A stretch of DNA of 64,000 nt from Gammaproteobacteria bacterium (GCA_018401885.1 JAGYKB010000007.1:41542-105541), one strand, 5' to 3'; shown: positions 45,127 through 55,248, counted from the stretch's first letter. The notes: a model not told the origin generated them from the letters alone. Numbers and translations are program-made.

Positions 45127-46529
45127 AGGGCCTTACCTCCAATTAGCCTAAACGGCGCGCCATCGTTCACCAACACCTTTGCCGCAAACAGTAACAGAAG
45201 CAATAGGACGATGAAATAAAGAGGAAAGGCAGGCAAAGCACCAATAAAAATTTCGTCTTCAGATCCGCCTGGTGTCTGCCTGCGCAGGCTAGCAACTAGC
45301 GCGGTGTAGAAGACACTCGCAATACCCAGCCCTAAATTCAGTGCGAGCCCGCGAAAACTTAGCACCGTTGCACGTAAATCAGATTCGACCATGCGGTTTA
45401 GGTAGTAGCTCGATTGAAACTGCACCATCCCAAGCACTGAAAAAGACGCTATAGCGAACACCAGCCCTAGCCAAGGAATCGCAAAGCTCGCGCCCAGAAG
45501 TCCAACGAGCAAAAGCCCCGAGAGCGCAAAAAAATTGCTCATAGGTACCTGCGTCACCACCAAGTAACGCGAGAGGCGCGCATTGACGATGCTTACTAGA
45601 GAGACGCCGGCACCAATAAATCCAAACAGTGACACGGGAATGTCGATGACTCGGTAATACTCACTTGCGAGCACCACAAATTGTCTAGCCACGCTATCGA
45701 GTATCAAGGCGGCGAGGATAACGAACAACACGAAGCGATGGCCGAGCGTCCAACTCGCAGCTTTGCCTATTTGTTTAAACGGGCGCGCAAGTTGCGATGC
45801 AAGACTCGCATCCTGTTCCAGGGTTGCTCGCAATGCCGATAGTCGCAACTTATCGATGTCGTAAAATCCAATCGCGACAAATAAAACAACTACTGCAGAG
45901 ACGAGCGTGAATATCACCGGCAGTCTTATGATTGACGTTTGAGCGAGGTTTAGATTCGCACTTAGTGAGCCGAGCACGCCATTAACGACCGCCGCGTCGT
46001 AAATCAACCCGCCGGTAATCATAGAGATAAAAAAACCAATGGATACGACTCGTGTTGTTCGCTCCAAAAAGTGCGCCCATTGGTCTTCGCGTCCCAAGGC
46101 TTTCAGCGAATCATAAGCGAGCGCTTCGTCGGCGCCGCTCGCCGCGGCCTCCGACAATCCCGAGCATAGCCGGTTGCCTAAGAACAACCAAAACAGAAGC
46201 GGCGACGCCTCCCCATGCTCTCCCCCAGAGAATCCAGCGATTGGCGCAAACGCGATGAGCGCCATTTCGGCTACCATTAACGCCGCCGCAAAGACGATAA
46301 GGCGTTTACGCCCAACAATGTCAGCGAGCGCCCCTGATGGGACTTCGGCGCTGACGATAGTGAGCGCCCAGACAATATTGAGTATTGCAAACTGCTCGAG
46401 GGTGAGCCCGTAGTCGAGAAAAAGAACGGTGAAAACCGGGTAGTAAAAGCGGGCCGAATACAGCAGCCGGAACGCGATGAAGCGTTTGAGATTTCCCTCT
46501 AGCCGAGCCTGATTCTCTGAATCTGCCAT
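45123..46529 (-). CDS. MFS transporter
   Basis: Inner-membrane major facilitator of 468 residues with about 12 helices. YSARFYYPVFTVLFLDYGLTLEQFAILNIVW leads into EVPSGALADIVGRKRLIVFAAALM, the MFS A motif variant (GALADIVGRKR). FRGLALNLGLGIASVFYTALV lies in the last helices. Similarity is to small-molecule or drug efflux-type members, but the substrate is not predictable. It is coupled by a 4-base overlap to the exported unknown protein downstream, which may work with it. Confidence 0.8.
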   Translation of the reverse strand: MADSENQARLEGNLKRFIAFRLLYSARFYYPVFTVLFLDYGLTLEQFAILNIVWALTIVSAEVPSGALADIVGRKRLIVFAAALMVAEMALIAFAPIAGFSGGEHGEASPLLFWLFLGNRLCSGLSEAAASGADEALAYDSLKALGREDQWAHFLERTTRVVSIGFFISMITGGLIYDAAVVNGVLGSLSANLNLAQTSIIRLPVIFTLVSAVVVLFVAIGFYDIDKLRLSALRATLEQDASLASQLARPFKQIGKAASWTLGHRFVLFVILAALILDSVARQFVVLASEYYRVIDIPVSLFGFIGAGVSLVSIVNARLSRYLVVTQVPMSNFFALSGLLLVGLLGASFAIPWLGLVFAIASFSVLGMVQFQSSYYLNRMVESDLRATVLSFRGLALNLGLGIASVFYTALVASLRRQTPGGSEDEIFIGALPAFPLYFIVLLLLLLFAAKVLVNDGAPFRLIGGKAL

Positions 46530-46835
46530 TTTCTTCCTAAATTACTCGCGCAGTTGCGGGAGTAAACTAATGTGGATTTCGAAAGTAATGTGCTCCCGAA
46601 AAAGCGCGCACGCGAGACATCACGCGTGTTACTGCGGAGCCCGTCGATAGATCAGAAAAACTCATAAGCTCATATAAAAACGAGAAGCAGCAATTCGGAG
46701 AGAATACTCGCAGCTATTTGAATAGTCACCCGCTTATCAGCTATGCTTCAAGGCCAAAGTTGATTGCGACAATCCTATCAAACCGCTAGTCGACTCAACG
46801 AATTAAAGAATAAAACTCCTAGGGAGAGATTTTCG
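46530..46835. promoter_or_regulatory. 306-base divergent region before the acyl-CoA synthetase
   Basis: Gene-free region between the MFS gene and the acyl-CoA synthetase gene. The synthetase frame is open from 46764 but the family start and the Shine-Dalgarno AGGGAGAG place the ATG at 46836. No repeats or clear promoter elements were seen. Confidence 0.35.
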
Positions 46836-48473
46836 ATGACAATGCAGCAAACGCCTTTACTCCTGTCGCGCATTCTTGGTCGCGGCGCCATTCTAGATCC
46901 AGATGTAGAAGTAGTTACCGCACAGGCGGGCGGCACTACTCATCGACAAACGCTCGGCAAGACCTGGGAGCGGGCTAATCAAGTCGCTCATGCACTCAAA
47001 AGCCACGGTATCCAAGTAGGTGATCGAGTGGCTAGTTTTATGTGGAATAACTATCGCCATCTCGAACTATATCAAGGCGTGCCGTCAATGGGCGCAGTAC
47101 TACACACCCTGAATGTGCGCCTCTCACCAACCGATCTCGAATACATTATCAATCACGCTAACGATCGCGTAATTTTTGCAGATGAAGATATCCTGCCTTT
47201 ATTAGAACCTATTTGGGATAAAGTACCCTGCGTCGAACTCCTCGTCATCTGTCGCCACGGTGAAGGCGGCGAAAGCAGTTTCAAGAACCAGATCGATTAC
47301 GAAGACTTTATCAAAGGCCAGCCCACTTGCTACGACTGGCCCGAGATCGACGAAAATTCACCTATGGGGCTCTGCTACACCTCCGGGACAACTGGCAAAC
47401 CCAAGGGTGTGATGTACACTCATCGTTCAACTTACCTGCACACCATGGCAGGCTGTCTCACCGATGCGCTAGGCCTCACCGCGCTCGATTCACTATTGGG
47501 CATTGTACCGATGTTCCATGCAATGGGTTGGGGCTTGCCTTTTAATGCCTCTATGCTGGGCTGCAAACATGTTATGCCACACCGGTTTATGACGCCCGAT
47601 ACTTTCCTCACACTGATGCACGAAGAGGGCGTTACAATCGCTACTGGCGTGCCGACTATCTGGCAGGGCGTAAAGGCTGCGGTCGAGGCGGCGGACGGCA
47701 AGTTCGATCTGAGCAAACTTGCGCGTCTGACTTGTGGCGGTTCCGCTCCTCCTGTCTCGATGATGCGCTGGTATTGGGATGAACTCGGCGTCGAGATGAT
47801 TCAGGGCTGGGGAATGACCGAAACCAATCCATTGGGCACGCTGTCGCGGAAATGTGCGAAATACACTCAGCAGACCCTCAGCGAAGACGAGCAATTCGAG
47901 AATATTGCTAAAGCCGGCCTTACAATGCCGGGCCTCGAAATCGAAATTTTTGACGAAGAATGGAATCGTCAACCTCACGATGGTGAAACCGTTGGTGAAC
48001 TTTGCATCCGAGGTCCGTGGATCGCTGCTGAATACTACAACGATCCACAGCCAGAGAAATTTCATGATGGATGGTTGGTTACCGGAGACGTCGCGAAAAT
48101 CGACAAAGATCAGTATCTAATGATTGCCGACCGCTCGAAAGATCTTATCAAATCAGGCGGCGAGTGGATCTCTTCGGTCGACCTCGAAAATCATATTGTT
48201 GCTCTGCCCGGTATTGCGCAGGCAGCGGTGGTAGCGCAACCACATCCACGCTGGGACGAGCGCCCTGTTGCGCTCGTCATCATGGCGGACGGTGCAGAAC
48301 TTGATCAGCAGGCAGTGCTCGATCACTGCTCGAAAATATTCGCTAAGTGGCAACTCCCCGACGAGGTCATTAAGACTGATGCAATCCCGCTGACGTCGAC
48401 GGGCAAAATCGACAAGAAGGTAATCCGCGCTCAGCTCGAAGCCGACGGCTACAAGCTACCCGACCTGCGCTAA
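46836..48473 (+). CDS. acyl-CoA synthetase (long-chain fatty-acid-CoA ligase type)
   Basis: AMP-forming ligase of 545 residues that activates a carboxylic acid to its CoA ester with ATP. The start at 46836 is preceded by AGGGAGAG. Signatures: LCYTSGTTGKPKGVMYTHRS (P-loop), GWGMTETNPL, GELCIRGPWIAAEYYNDP, DGWLVTGDVAKIDKDQYLMIADRSKDLIKSGGEWISSVDLE (A8 region, seen in parts) and the Lys in TSTGKIDKKVIR. It resembles medium/long-chain enzymes of the FadD3/AlkK kind. First gene of the CoA catabolism block; a bidirectional terminator follows. Confidence 0.92.
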   Translation: MTMQQTPLLLSRILGRGAILDPDVEVVTAQAGGTTHRQTLGKTWERANQVAHALKSHGIQVGDRVASFMWNNYRHLELYQGVPSMGAVLHTLNVRLSPTDLEYIINHANDRVIFADEDILPLLEPIWDKVPCVELLVICRHGEGGESSFKNQIDYEDFIKGQPTCYDWPEIDENSPMGLCYTSGTTGKPKGVMYTHRSTYLHTMAGCLTDALGLTALDSLLGIVPMFHAMGWGLPFNASMLGCKHVMPHRFMTPDTFLTLMHEEGVTIATGVPTIWQGVKAAVEAADGKFDLSKLARLTCGGSAPPVSMMRWYWDELGVEMIQGWGMTETNPLGTLSRKCAKYTQQTLSEDEQFENIAKAGLTMPGLEIEIFDEEWNRQPHDGETVGELCIRGPWIAAEYYNDPQPEKFHDGWLVTGDVAKIDKDQYLMIADRSKDLIKSGGEWISSVDLENHIVALPGIAQAAVVAQPHPRWDERPVALVIMADGAELDQQAVLDHCSKIFAKWQLPDEVIKTDAIPLTSTGKIDKKVIRAQLEADGYKLPDLR

Positions 48474-48496
48474 CAAAAAGTAAACCCGACTAAAAG

Positions 48497-48549
48497 AAAA
48501 AAGGCCGCGGCTAACGAAGAAGAGACTCTTCCGATACTGCGGCCTTTTT
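48497..48549. terminator. bidirectional intrinsic terminator
   Basis: Arms AAAAAGGCCGC (48498-48508) and GCGGCCTTTTT (48539-48549), with a nested GAAGAG-A-CTCTTC hairpin in the loop. A-run on the left and T-run on the right make it functional for the synthetase gene on the forward strand and the exported-protein gene on the reverse strand. Confidence 0.9.
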
Positions 48550-48584
48550 CGTTCTATCGCGCCTTAAATTATTACTGCAAAGAA

Positions 48585-49631
48585 TCACTGGCCCGAATAG
48601 GTTGGCGCATACTCGGCACCTTCGGAATCTGCGCGGCGGGCGCCGGCCAAAATACCCGGCAGCGCATAGTTGCCTTCGTGACAGGCGTATTCATAAAGCT
48701 GCTCGTCGGTTGCCATCATGGGAAGCTCTCCGCTCCATGGCTGTGTGTAGTTCTCCGGATCATCCACCGTAAACTGATAGAGAATAGTCTCGTCGGCCGT
48801 GCGGGTGAATCGCTCAGTTACCACCATCTCGGGAGAGCCATAGAAACGATGATCTAAGGATGAGCGCAAGTTCTGCTGCAAATGAAAATTAGTGGTTACC
48901 ACCACAAGGGTGTCGTCTTCATAATGGCCTACCGAATCCCCCATCCAATAGTTCATCGGCGGCTGAGCGTGCTCGGCGTTTAGTCGAATAACGCGTGCGT
49001 CGTGATTCATTTCGGCAAGCAGTACAACATAGTCCTCTGTTTGCACGATTTGCGTATTATTATTGTACAAAACAGGAAGTTTGGGAGGACCGCCTGTAGA
49101 GCCGAAGCCGACCACACAGCGCTCGCCAAGTGGACGCACTTCCGGGCCGTCGTATGAGGCTCGCTGCGTCATTGCCGCTTGATAATTCTGGCGACCCTTC
49201 TCGCTATAAGGCAACCTGCCGTCCGCAGGGTCGGTGATAATCGACGTTCGAATTTCTCCGTTTACCACGGCTAGTCGCTGACCTGGATCCATCCAGAACG
49301 TGTTGTAGCCGCCCACATTACTCGAATCTGGCGCCTCTCGATTAGGATCACTGGGACGATTGCTCGCCTCGAATCCCGCCTGCACAGCAGCTTCGATACG
49401 CTGCGCCTCGTCGGAGGTTAATACCAGCTTCCCACCGAAACGCTCCGCGCGCTCGAGATTCGTCTGCGTAGCGATCGACCACACGCCCTGAAGGTCAGGC
49501 GCGCCAAATTCTGTGCGCGGCGTTAGGTAGCCGCTATCGGGCGCTTGAGCGGAACTCATGCCTGAAAAAATTAGCGCGGCAGCCGACGCTATCGCGGCAG
49601 TCAGCCGACCTCGAGTCGAATGGTTACTCAT
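48585..49631 (-). CDS. exported protein of unknown function, paralogue A
   Basis: Protein of 348 residues with a signal peptide (LTAAIASAAALIFSGMSSAQA). Conserved-looking blocks: APDLQGVWSIATQTNLERAERFGGK, NVGGYNTFWMDPG, SIITDPADGRLP, LGERCVVGF, NNNTQIVQTEDYVVLLAEMNHDARVIRL, WMGDSVGHYEDDTLVVVTTNF, YTQPWSGELPMM and YEYACHEGNYALPGILAGARR. The same blocks occur in the protein at 59066-60070 (paralogue B). No enzyme signature is evident; the regular order of strands suggests a beta-rich periplasmic protein. GGAG lies upstream of the ATG. It lies just downstream of the acyl-CoA dehydrogenase gene on the same strand. Confidence 0.78.
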   Translation of the reverse strand: MSNHSTRGRLTAAIASAAALIFSGMSSAQAPDSGYLTPRTEFGAPDLQGVWSIATQTNLERAERFGGKLVLTSDEAQRIEAAVQAGFEASNRPSDPNREAPDSSNVGGYNTFWMDPGQRLAVVNGEIRTSIITDPADGRLPYSEKGRQNYQAAMTQRASYDGPEVRPLGERCVVGFGSTGGPPKLPVLYNNNTQIVQTEDYVVLLAEMNHDARVIRLNAEHAQPPMNYWMGDSVGHYEDDTLVVVTTNFHLQQNLRSSLDHRFYGSPEMVVTERFTRTADETILYQFTVDDPENYTQPWSGELPMMATDEQLYEYACHEGNYALPGILAGARRADSEGAEYAPTYSGQ

Positions 49632-49667
49632 GTGTTAGCACTCCAACTTCAGAAAAAAGAGGCGCCG

Positions 49668-50828
49668 CTAAATATCGCGCGCGATCAGCAGCTTCATGAT
49701 TTCGTTGCTGCCACCATAGATCTTACCGATGCGGCTGTCTGCGTACATCTTAGCGATCGGGTATTCCATCATATAGCCATAGCCACCGAAAAATTGCAGG
49801 CATTCATCAATAATTTCGCACTGTTTCTGCGTTGTCCACCATTTAGCCATCGCCGCGGTGGTATCGTCGAGCTTGCCTTCGGCGAGCTTCATCGCGCAGT
49901 CGTCGACGAAAATTCGGGCGATCTTCGCCTCGGTAAACCGCTCCGCCAGTTTAAACTGAGTGTTCTGGAAATCTAAGATGCGCTTACCGAACGCCTTGCG
50001 CTCTTTCACATACTCAGCGGTTAGCTTTAACGCTTTCTCCATTGTTGCGCAGGCACCGGCTGCGATGATCACGCGCTCCTGCGGTAGTTGTTCCATTAGC
50101 TGGATAAATCCGCGCCCCTCGGTCGGACCAAGCAGGTTTTCGACAGGCACTTTTACATCATCGAAAAAAAGCTCAGACGTATCCTGGGCTTTTTGTCCCA
50201 GTTTCTCGAGATTACGACCACGACTAAAACCACCCTCGCCTTCACACTCTGGTGTTTCAACCATAATCAGCGAGATCCCTTTGCCACCAGCCGCGGGGTC
50301 TGTTTTAGCCACAACGCAGATCAGGTCAGCAGACATGCCATTAGTAATGAAGGTCTTCTGACCGTTCAGCACGTAATGATCTCCATGTTTTATCGCCGTC
50401 GTGGCGATCGACTGCAAATCGGATCCAGTGCCTGGCTCTGTCATCGCAATAGCCGTCACGATTTCGCCTCGCGCCATTTTCGGCAACCAGCGCTGGCGCT
50501 GTTCTTCGCTACCATACGAATGAATATAGTGAGCAACGATGCCCGAATGCACGCTGTTGCCAAAGCCGCTTACACCTGCATGACACATCTCTTCAACCAG
50601 CACCATCTCGTGTTTAAAGTTGCCGCCACCACCGCCGTACTCTTCCGGAATCGAGGCGCAGAGTATTCCTGCATCACCGGCGACTTTCCAGGCATCGCGA
50701 TCGACAATACCCTGTTTTTCCCAGCGCTCTGAGTGAGGCACAAACTCTTTGACGAGAAATTTTTGCACCGCGTCCCGCATGATTTTTAGTTCTTCATCCA
50801 TCCATGGGGATTCGTAAGCTTCAAACAT
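49668..50828 (-). CDS. acyl-CoA dehydrogenase, long-chain/isovaleryl type
   Basis: FAD-dependent dehydrogenase of 386 residues that introduces the alpha-beta double bond into an acyl-CoA. Motifs: IPEEYGGGGG, AMTEPGTGSDLQSI, GQKTFITNG, ERVIIAAGACATMEKALKLTAEYVKERKAFGK and QFFGGYGYMMEYPI, ending RIGKIYGGSNEIMKLLIARDI. The end reads YGGSNEI, not YEGTxEI, so the catalytic Glu is expected in the ATMEKAL helix, as in long-chain and isovaleryl-CoA dehydrogenases. AAGGG precedes the ATG. Reverse-strand partner of the thiolase and SDR. Confidence 0.93.
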   Translation of the reverse strand: MFEAYESPWMDEELKIMRDAVQKFLVKEFVPHSERWEKQGIVDRDAWKVAGDAGILCASIPEEYGGGGGNFKHEMVLVEEMCHAGVSGFGNSVHSGIVAHYIHSYGSEEQRQRWLPKMARGEIVTAIAMTEPGTGSDLQSIATTAIKHGDHYVLNGQKTFITNGMSADLICVVAKTDPAAGGKGISLIMVETPECEGEGGFSRGRNLEKLGQKAQDTSELFFDDVKVPVENLLGPTEGRGFIQLMEQLPQERVIIAAGACATMEKALKLTAEYVKERKAFGKRILDFQNTQFKLAERFTEAKIARIFVDDCAMKLAEGKLDDTTAAMAKWWTTQKQCEIIDECLQFFGGYGYMMEYPIAKMYADSRIGKIYGGSNEIMKLLIARDI

Positions 50829-50891
50829 GATTCAACCCTTTGTTGAATTGGCGCTCAGACTAACAGCGCTAGAAATTAACAGAATAGCGTT

Positions 50892-50920
50892 GGCGCGCAG
50901 CAAACCAAAAACTGCGCGCC
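50892..50920. repeat. inverted repeat between thiolase and acyl-CoA dehydrogenase genes
   Basis: Perfect arms GGCGCGCAG and CTGCGCGCC with an 11-base A-rich loop, located 13 bases after the thiolase stop. No T-run follows on the reverse strand, so it may be a processing stem or partial attenuator rather than a full terminator. Confidence 0.6.
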
Positions 50921-50932
50921 TCGACAGCCTGC

Positions 50933-52120
50933 CTAGTGGCTGACCTCGCTCATACGTTCGATGATCATCGCATTAGCTGTTCCGCCACCTTCGCAGATCG
51001 CGATGAGGCCATAGCGGCCACCGCGACGCTCGAGTTCATGTACGAGCGTCGTCATGAGTTTGGCCCCGGTCCCGCCTAAAGGGTGGCCCAACGCCTGCGC
51101 GCCGCCATTGACATTTAACTTGCTCATGTCGGCACCGACTGCTTTCGCCCACGCTAAGGGGACAGAACCGAATGCTTCGTTCACCTCATACAGATCGATA
51201 TCGTCTATAGAGAGACCGGCTTTTTCGAGCACCTTAATCGTTGCGGGAATAGGACCTTCGAGCATAATCACCGGATCGGAGCCAACAACGGCAAGTGAGT
51301 GAATCTTCGCGCGCACCTGCAAGCCGTGCTTTTTAACCGCGTCTTCATTTGCGATCATAATCGCCGCGGCGCCGTCGCTGATCTGACTCGCGCTGCCGGC
51401 AGTAATGACGCCTCCCTCTCGGAGAGTATTCAATCCTTGGAGGCCTTCGAGTGAGGCCTCTGGACGAATGCCTTCATCTATTGTGTGTACGTCAACCGTG
51501 CCGTCTTCGAGCGTGATGTTCAGAGGAACTACTTCCTTTTCGAAATAGCCTTTTTGCGTTGCTTCCCACGCGCGCTGATGACTGGAAAGCGCAAAGGCAT
51601 CCAGCTCCTCGCGACTAATGTCGTATTTTTCAGCCAGCAGCTCCGCCCCATCGAACTGGCTAAATTGAATGCCTGGGTATTGAAGCTCGAGTCGGTCGCC
51701 CTTAGGAATGCCTCGTCCATTGGCGAGACCATCGCGTACGTTAGAACCAATTTCGACGGTACTCATTGCTTCGACACCGCCAGAAATGATCACGTCTTGT
51801 GTCCCTGACATCACTGCCTGAGCGCCAAACTGAATTGCCTGCAACGAAGAGCCGCATTGTCTGTCAACAGTCGTGCCCGGAACTGCGAGGTCGAGCTTAG
51901 ACGCCATGGAGACGTTTCGACCGAGATTACTCGCCTGCGCACCGATTTGCATGACCACGCCAAAAATCACATCGTCGACTGCATCGACCGGGATCCCGGT
52001 GCGATCAACTAGCTCGTCGACCACAGCGGCGCCGAGGTCGATAGGATGTATCGCGCTCAAACGCCCTTTCTTCTTACCGGTTGCTGTGCGCACCGCGCCC
52101 ACAATGTATGCATCTGCCAT
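50933..52120 (-). CDS. acetyl-CoA C-acyltransferase (thiolase)
   Basis: Thiolase of 395 residues cleaving 3-ketoacyl-CoA with CoA. The ATG at 52120 has AAGGAAAA upstream. Active-site blocks: nucleophile Cys89 in VDRQCGSSLQAI, NVNGGAQALGHPLGGTGAKL with His, and AICEGGGTANAMI with the second Cys. YEVNEAFGSVPLAWAKAV is the usual NEAF motif. It is flanked on the same strand by an HSD10-like SDR and the acyl-CoA dehydrogenase, completing a beta-oxidation set with the crotonase. Confidence 0.94.
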   Translation of the reverse strand: MADAYIVGAVRTATGKKKGRLSAIHPIDLGAAVVDELVDRTGIPVDAVDDVIFGVVMQIGAQASNLGRNVSMASKLDLAVPGTTVDRQCGSSLQAIQFGAQAVMSGTQDVIISGGVEAMSTVEIGSNVRDGLANGRGIPKGDRLELQYPGIQFSQFDGAELLAEKYDISREELDAFALSSHQRAWEATQKGYFEKEVVPLNITLEDGTVDVHTIDEGIRPEASLEGLQGLNTLREGGVITAGSASQISDGAAAIMIANEDAVKKHGLQVRAKIHSLAVVGSDPVIMLEGPIPATIKVLEKAGLSIDDIDLYEVNEAFGSVPLAWAKAVGADMSKLNVNGGAQALGHPLGGTGAKLMTTLVHELERRGGRYGLIAICEGGGTANAMIIERMSEVSH

Positions 52121-52181
52121 GGTCTTTTCCTTCTCTCTCGTTTTATTTATTTGTCGTTTTTGGCGTTCTTGATCGTCCGCG

Positions 52182-52949
52182 TTAAGCCGGCATTCGGATA
52201 CCTGAATCGAGGCGAATCGTCTCGCCATTGAGGTAACCGCAATTGACGATATGCGCGACTTCTTGTGCAAACTCTGCAGGATTTCCTAACCGCTTCGGAA
52301 ACTGTGTAATCGCAATGAGCGGTTCACGAACTGACTCTGGTGCGCCTGCCATCATCGGCGTTTCGAACACGCCAGGAGCGATAGTCATTATGCGCACGCC
52401 GCGCTTCGACAGGTCGCGGGCAATGGGGAGTGTCATAGACACGATGCCGCCTTTGGATGCGGCGTAGCCTGCCTGACCCGTCTGGCCATCAAACGCGGCG
52501 ACAGAGGCAACATTCACAATCACGCCGCGCTCGCCGTCGTCAGTAACCGGCTCATTTACCTGCATAACTTCTGCGCAGAGACGCAGCACATTGAACGTAC
52601 CCACAAGGTTAACGCGAACGATGTGCTCAAATTTAGCCAGAGGCATGGGCCCGTCTTTGCCTACGGTTCGCGCTGCACCGCCGATTCCCGCTGCATTAAC
52701 GTTGATGTGAATAGTGCCAAACTTTTCTTTCGCTATGGCGATCGCCTCGCTGACACCCACCTCATCGGCAACATCGCCCGCGTGCCAAGCAACGTTAGGG
52801 CCCAGACTCGCTGCAGCGGCCTCGAGCGCATCGGCACGCAGATCGTAAAGCATGACATTGGCGCCGGCGGCGAGGAAGTTTTGAGCAGTCGCAAGGCCGA
52901 GGCCTGACGCGCCGCCGGTGATGAAGGCAGTTTTATTTTGGAGATCCAT
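52182..52949 (-). CDS. SDR, 3-hydroxyacyl-CoA dehydrogenase type 2 (HSD10-like)
   Basis: SDR of 255 residues (ATG 52949; an ATG 18 bases upstream lacks a better ribosome site). [13 protein letters not shown] binds [26 protein letters not shown] is a hallmark of HSD17B10-like 3-hydroxyacyl-CoA dehydrogenases, [28 protein letters not shown] has Ser, Tyr and Lys, and [18 protein letters not shown] follows. It would oxidise 3-hydroxyacyl-CoA (often 2-methyl-branched) before thiolysis. First of the reverse-strand run SDR - thiolase - dehydrogenase; divergent from the racemase gene. Confidence 0.92.
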   Translation of the reverse strand: MDLQNKTAFITGGASGLGLATAQNFLAAGANVMLYDLRADALEAAAASLGPNVAWHAGDVADEVGVSEAIAIAKEKFGTIHINVNAAGIGGAARTVGKDGPMPLAKFEHIVRVNLVGTFNVLRLCAEVMQVNEPVTDDGERGVIVNVASVAAFDGQTGQAGYAASKGGIVSMTLPIARDLSKRGVRIMTIAPGVFETPMMAGAPESVREPLIAITQFPKRLGNPAEFAQEVAHIVNCGYLNGETIRLDSGIRMPA

Positions 52950-53163
52950 AGAATTTTTTCTCTGCATTAATTGGCGTCTAGCTCAAAAGAATAGTGCATC
53001 CCCGCTAAAAGGGGAACCATAAAGGGATCAGGTGAGTTAACACCGCGATTCCTTCCCTAAACGCAGCGCCGGGACTACCAAACTGCCTCGCGCATGGCCT
53101 ATTATCGAGTAACTAGCGGTTGTCTGAGCAACCAATAACAAGACGCATGACGCAGGAGCGATA

Positions 53164-54291
53164 ATGGGACCACTTAAGGGGATTAAAGTAGTTGAAATGG
53201 CAGGTATCGGCCCTGGGCCCTTTTGCGCGATGATGCTGTCAGATATGGGTGCAGAGGTTATTCGCGTTGACCGCCTCGCCCACAAGGGCAGTGGCCACAG
53301 AGCGAATGTTCTCAATCGGGGCCGACGCTCGATCGCAGTAGACCTTAAAAACCCTGACGGCGTGGCAGCCGTGCAGCAGCTAATCGACGGTGCCGATGTG
53401 GTGATAGAGGGTTTTAGGCCCGGCGTGATGGAGAGACTTGGACTCGGACCCGACACCTGCTTGGCGCGCAATCCGCGACTTGTCTTCGGCCGCATGACCG
53501 GGTGGGGGCAGAGCGGCCCCCTCGCGCCAGCCGCTGGTCATGATATCAACTATATTTCGATAGGTGGCGCGCTCGGCGCAATGGGTTACAGCGACCGTCC
53601 CCCTGCCCCGCCTCTCAACCTTGTCGGTGATTTTGGCGGCGGCGCCATGTATCTCCTCGCGGGCGTACTCGCTGCGCTTGTCGAGCGCGGCACCTCAGGC
53701 CAAGGACAGGTAATCGATGCGGCGATGACCGATGGCACAGCCAGCTTACTTAGCCCCTTCTACGGCATGATGGCGATGGGCATGTGGACCAAGGAACGCA
53801 TGGACAACCGTTTAGACGGCGGTGCACATTACTACGGAAGCTACGCCTGTGCGGACGGCAAATTTATTAGCATAGGCTCGATTGAACCCCAGTTCTACGC
53901 GCTGCTTCTCGAGCTCTGCGAGATCGATGACCCTGAGTTTGCAAAACAAAACGATAAACAACACTGGGCGAGCCTCAGAGGCAAGCTCGAGGTTCTCTTC
54001 GCTACCCAGACCCGTGATCACTGGTGCGCGCTGCTCGAAGGCACCGATGTCTGTTTTGCACCTGTACTCGACCTGCAAGAGGCTCCCCAACACCCGCACA
54101 ATGTGGCGCGGCAGAGCTTCGTTGAAATCGATGGCGTCACGCAGCCGGCTCCCGCGCCTCGTTTCAGCCGCACACCGACCTCCGTAAAGGCGCCGGCGGC
54201 AATGGCAGGCGAGCATAGCGAAGAAATCTTAAGCGATTGGGGATTTGCCGCCAATGAAATCTCAGCCCTAAAGCAAGCAGGAGCTATTTGA
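53164..54291 (+). CDS. CaiB/BaiF-family alpha-methylacyl-CoA racemase
   Basis: Class III CoA-transferase-fold protein of 375 residues. It starts [32 protein letters not shown]. The racemase residues of the AMACR subgroup are present: His in [13 protein letters not shown] and Asp in [15 protein letters not shown]. This points to epimerisation of 2-methylacyl-CoA esters rather than CoA transfer. That activity prepares methyl-branched chains for beta-oxidation, matching its neighbours. AGGAG lies before the ATG. First of a forward run: racemase, crotonase, DoxX, monooxygenase, transporter. Confidence 0.9.
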   Translation: MGPLKGIKVVEMAGIGPGPFCAMMLSDMGAEVIRVDRLAHKGSGHRANVLNRGRRSIAVDLKNPDGVAAVQQLIDGADVVIEGFRPGVMERLGLGPDTCLARNPRLVFGRMTGWGQSGPLAPAAGHDINYISIGGALGAMGYSDRPPAPPLNLVGDFGGGAMYLLAGVLAALVERGTSGQGQVIDAAMTDGTASLLSPFYGMMAMGMWTKERMDNRLDGGAHYYGSYACADGKFISIGSIEPQFYALLLELCEIDDPEFAKQNDKQHWASLRGKLEVLFATQTRDHWCALLEGTDVCFAPVLDLQEAPQHPHNVARQSFVEIDGVTQPAPAPRFSRTPTSVKAPAAMAGEHSEEILSDWGFAANEISALKQAGAI

Positions 54292-54375
54292 CTTGACGAG
54301 AATTCGGCTCGCTACACAGAGCCAGCAACGCTCATAACCACACTCGATTCACACTTACGACCACAGGATGCACAC

Positions 54376-55248
54376 ATGAGGTTCAACACACTACTCTGGG
54401 AAGTCGATGCCGGCATCCTGACCCTTACCCTCAATCGCCCCGAGCAAATGAATTCCTTTACGGTTGAGATGGCCAATGAACTGATCGCTGCCTTCAACGC
54501 TGCCAGCGAGGATGACTCCGTCCGCGCCGTAGTTGTTACCGGTGCCGGCCGCGCATTCTGCGCCGGTATGGATCTCTCGCGGGAAGGTAACGTCTTCGGC
54601 CTCAACGAGACGCTTGAACCCACGATGGACGATATGCGCCATAGACTCGACGACCCCCAGATCGAAGAAGGCGTTCGTGATACCGGCGGTCAGGTAGTAC
54701 TCGCGATTTACGACTGCAAAAAACCGATCATCGCTGCGATCAACGGCGCGGCGGTCGGCATCGGTGCAACGATGACCTGCGCGATGGACATACGCGTTGT
54801 TTGCGAGCGCACAAAGGTTGGTTTCGTCTTCAACAAAATCGGCATCACACCCGAGGCCTGCTCATCGTGGTTCCTACCACGCATTGTCAATATGGGCACT
54901 GCGCTGGAGTGGGTGTATAGCGGCGATTTAATCGAAGCCGAGGAACTGAAAGCGCGCGGCTTCGCTAACCATGTGGAGACAAATGAGACGCTTCTCGACC
55001 GCGCCTACGCCATTGCCAAACGCATCACTCAGCATAGCCCCGTAGCGATCGCGCTGAGTCGTCAAATGATGTACCGGAATGCGGCAGCACCGCATCCAGT
55101 CGAAGCGCATCGCGTCGACTCACTCGCGATTTTCTACGCAAGTCAGACTAGTGGGAAGGAGGGCGTCGCGGCTTTCCTTGAAAAACGCGCAGCTAATTAC
55201 ACCGATAAAGCGTCGACCGATATGCCTAGATTCTATCCTTGGTGGTAG
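54376..55248 (+). CDS. enoyl-CoA hydratase/isomerase (crotonase) family protein
   Basis: Crotonase-fold protein of 290 residues. ILTLTLNRPEQMNSFTVEMANEL starts it, VVTGAGRAFCAGMDLS is the oxyanion region, AAINGAAVGIGATMTCAMDIRVV follows, and FVFNKIGITPEACSSWFLPRIV bears a Glu at a catalytic position. It probably hydrates a 2-enoyl-CoA; the ASSW-like C-terminal region and 290-residue length resemble members acting on bulky substrates. AGGA precedes the ATG. It follows the racemase by 84 bases on the same strand. Confidence 0.92.
   Translation: MRFNTLLWEVDAGILTLTLNRPEQMNSFTVEMANELIAAFNAASEDDSVRAVVVTGAGRAFCAGMDLSREGNVFGLNETLEPTMDDMRHRLDDPQIEEGVRDTGGQVVLAIYDCKKPIIAAINGAAVGIGATMTCAMDIRVVCERTKVGFVFNKIGITPEACSSWFLPRIVNMGTALEWVYSGDLIEAEELKARGFANHVETNETLLDRAYAIAKRITQHSPVAIALSRQMMYRNAAAPHPVEAHRVDSLAIFYASQTSGKEGVAAFLEKRAANYTDKASTDMPRFYPWW

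Noticed and set aside
47493..48065. Reverse-strand open frame of 190 codons inside the acyl-CoA synthetase gene
   Set aside because: Opposite a well-supported gene; its translation has no family resemblance.
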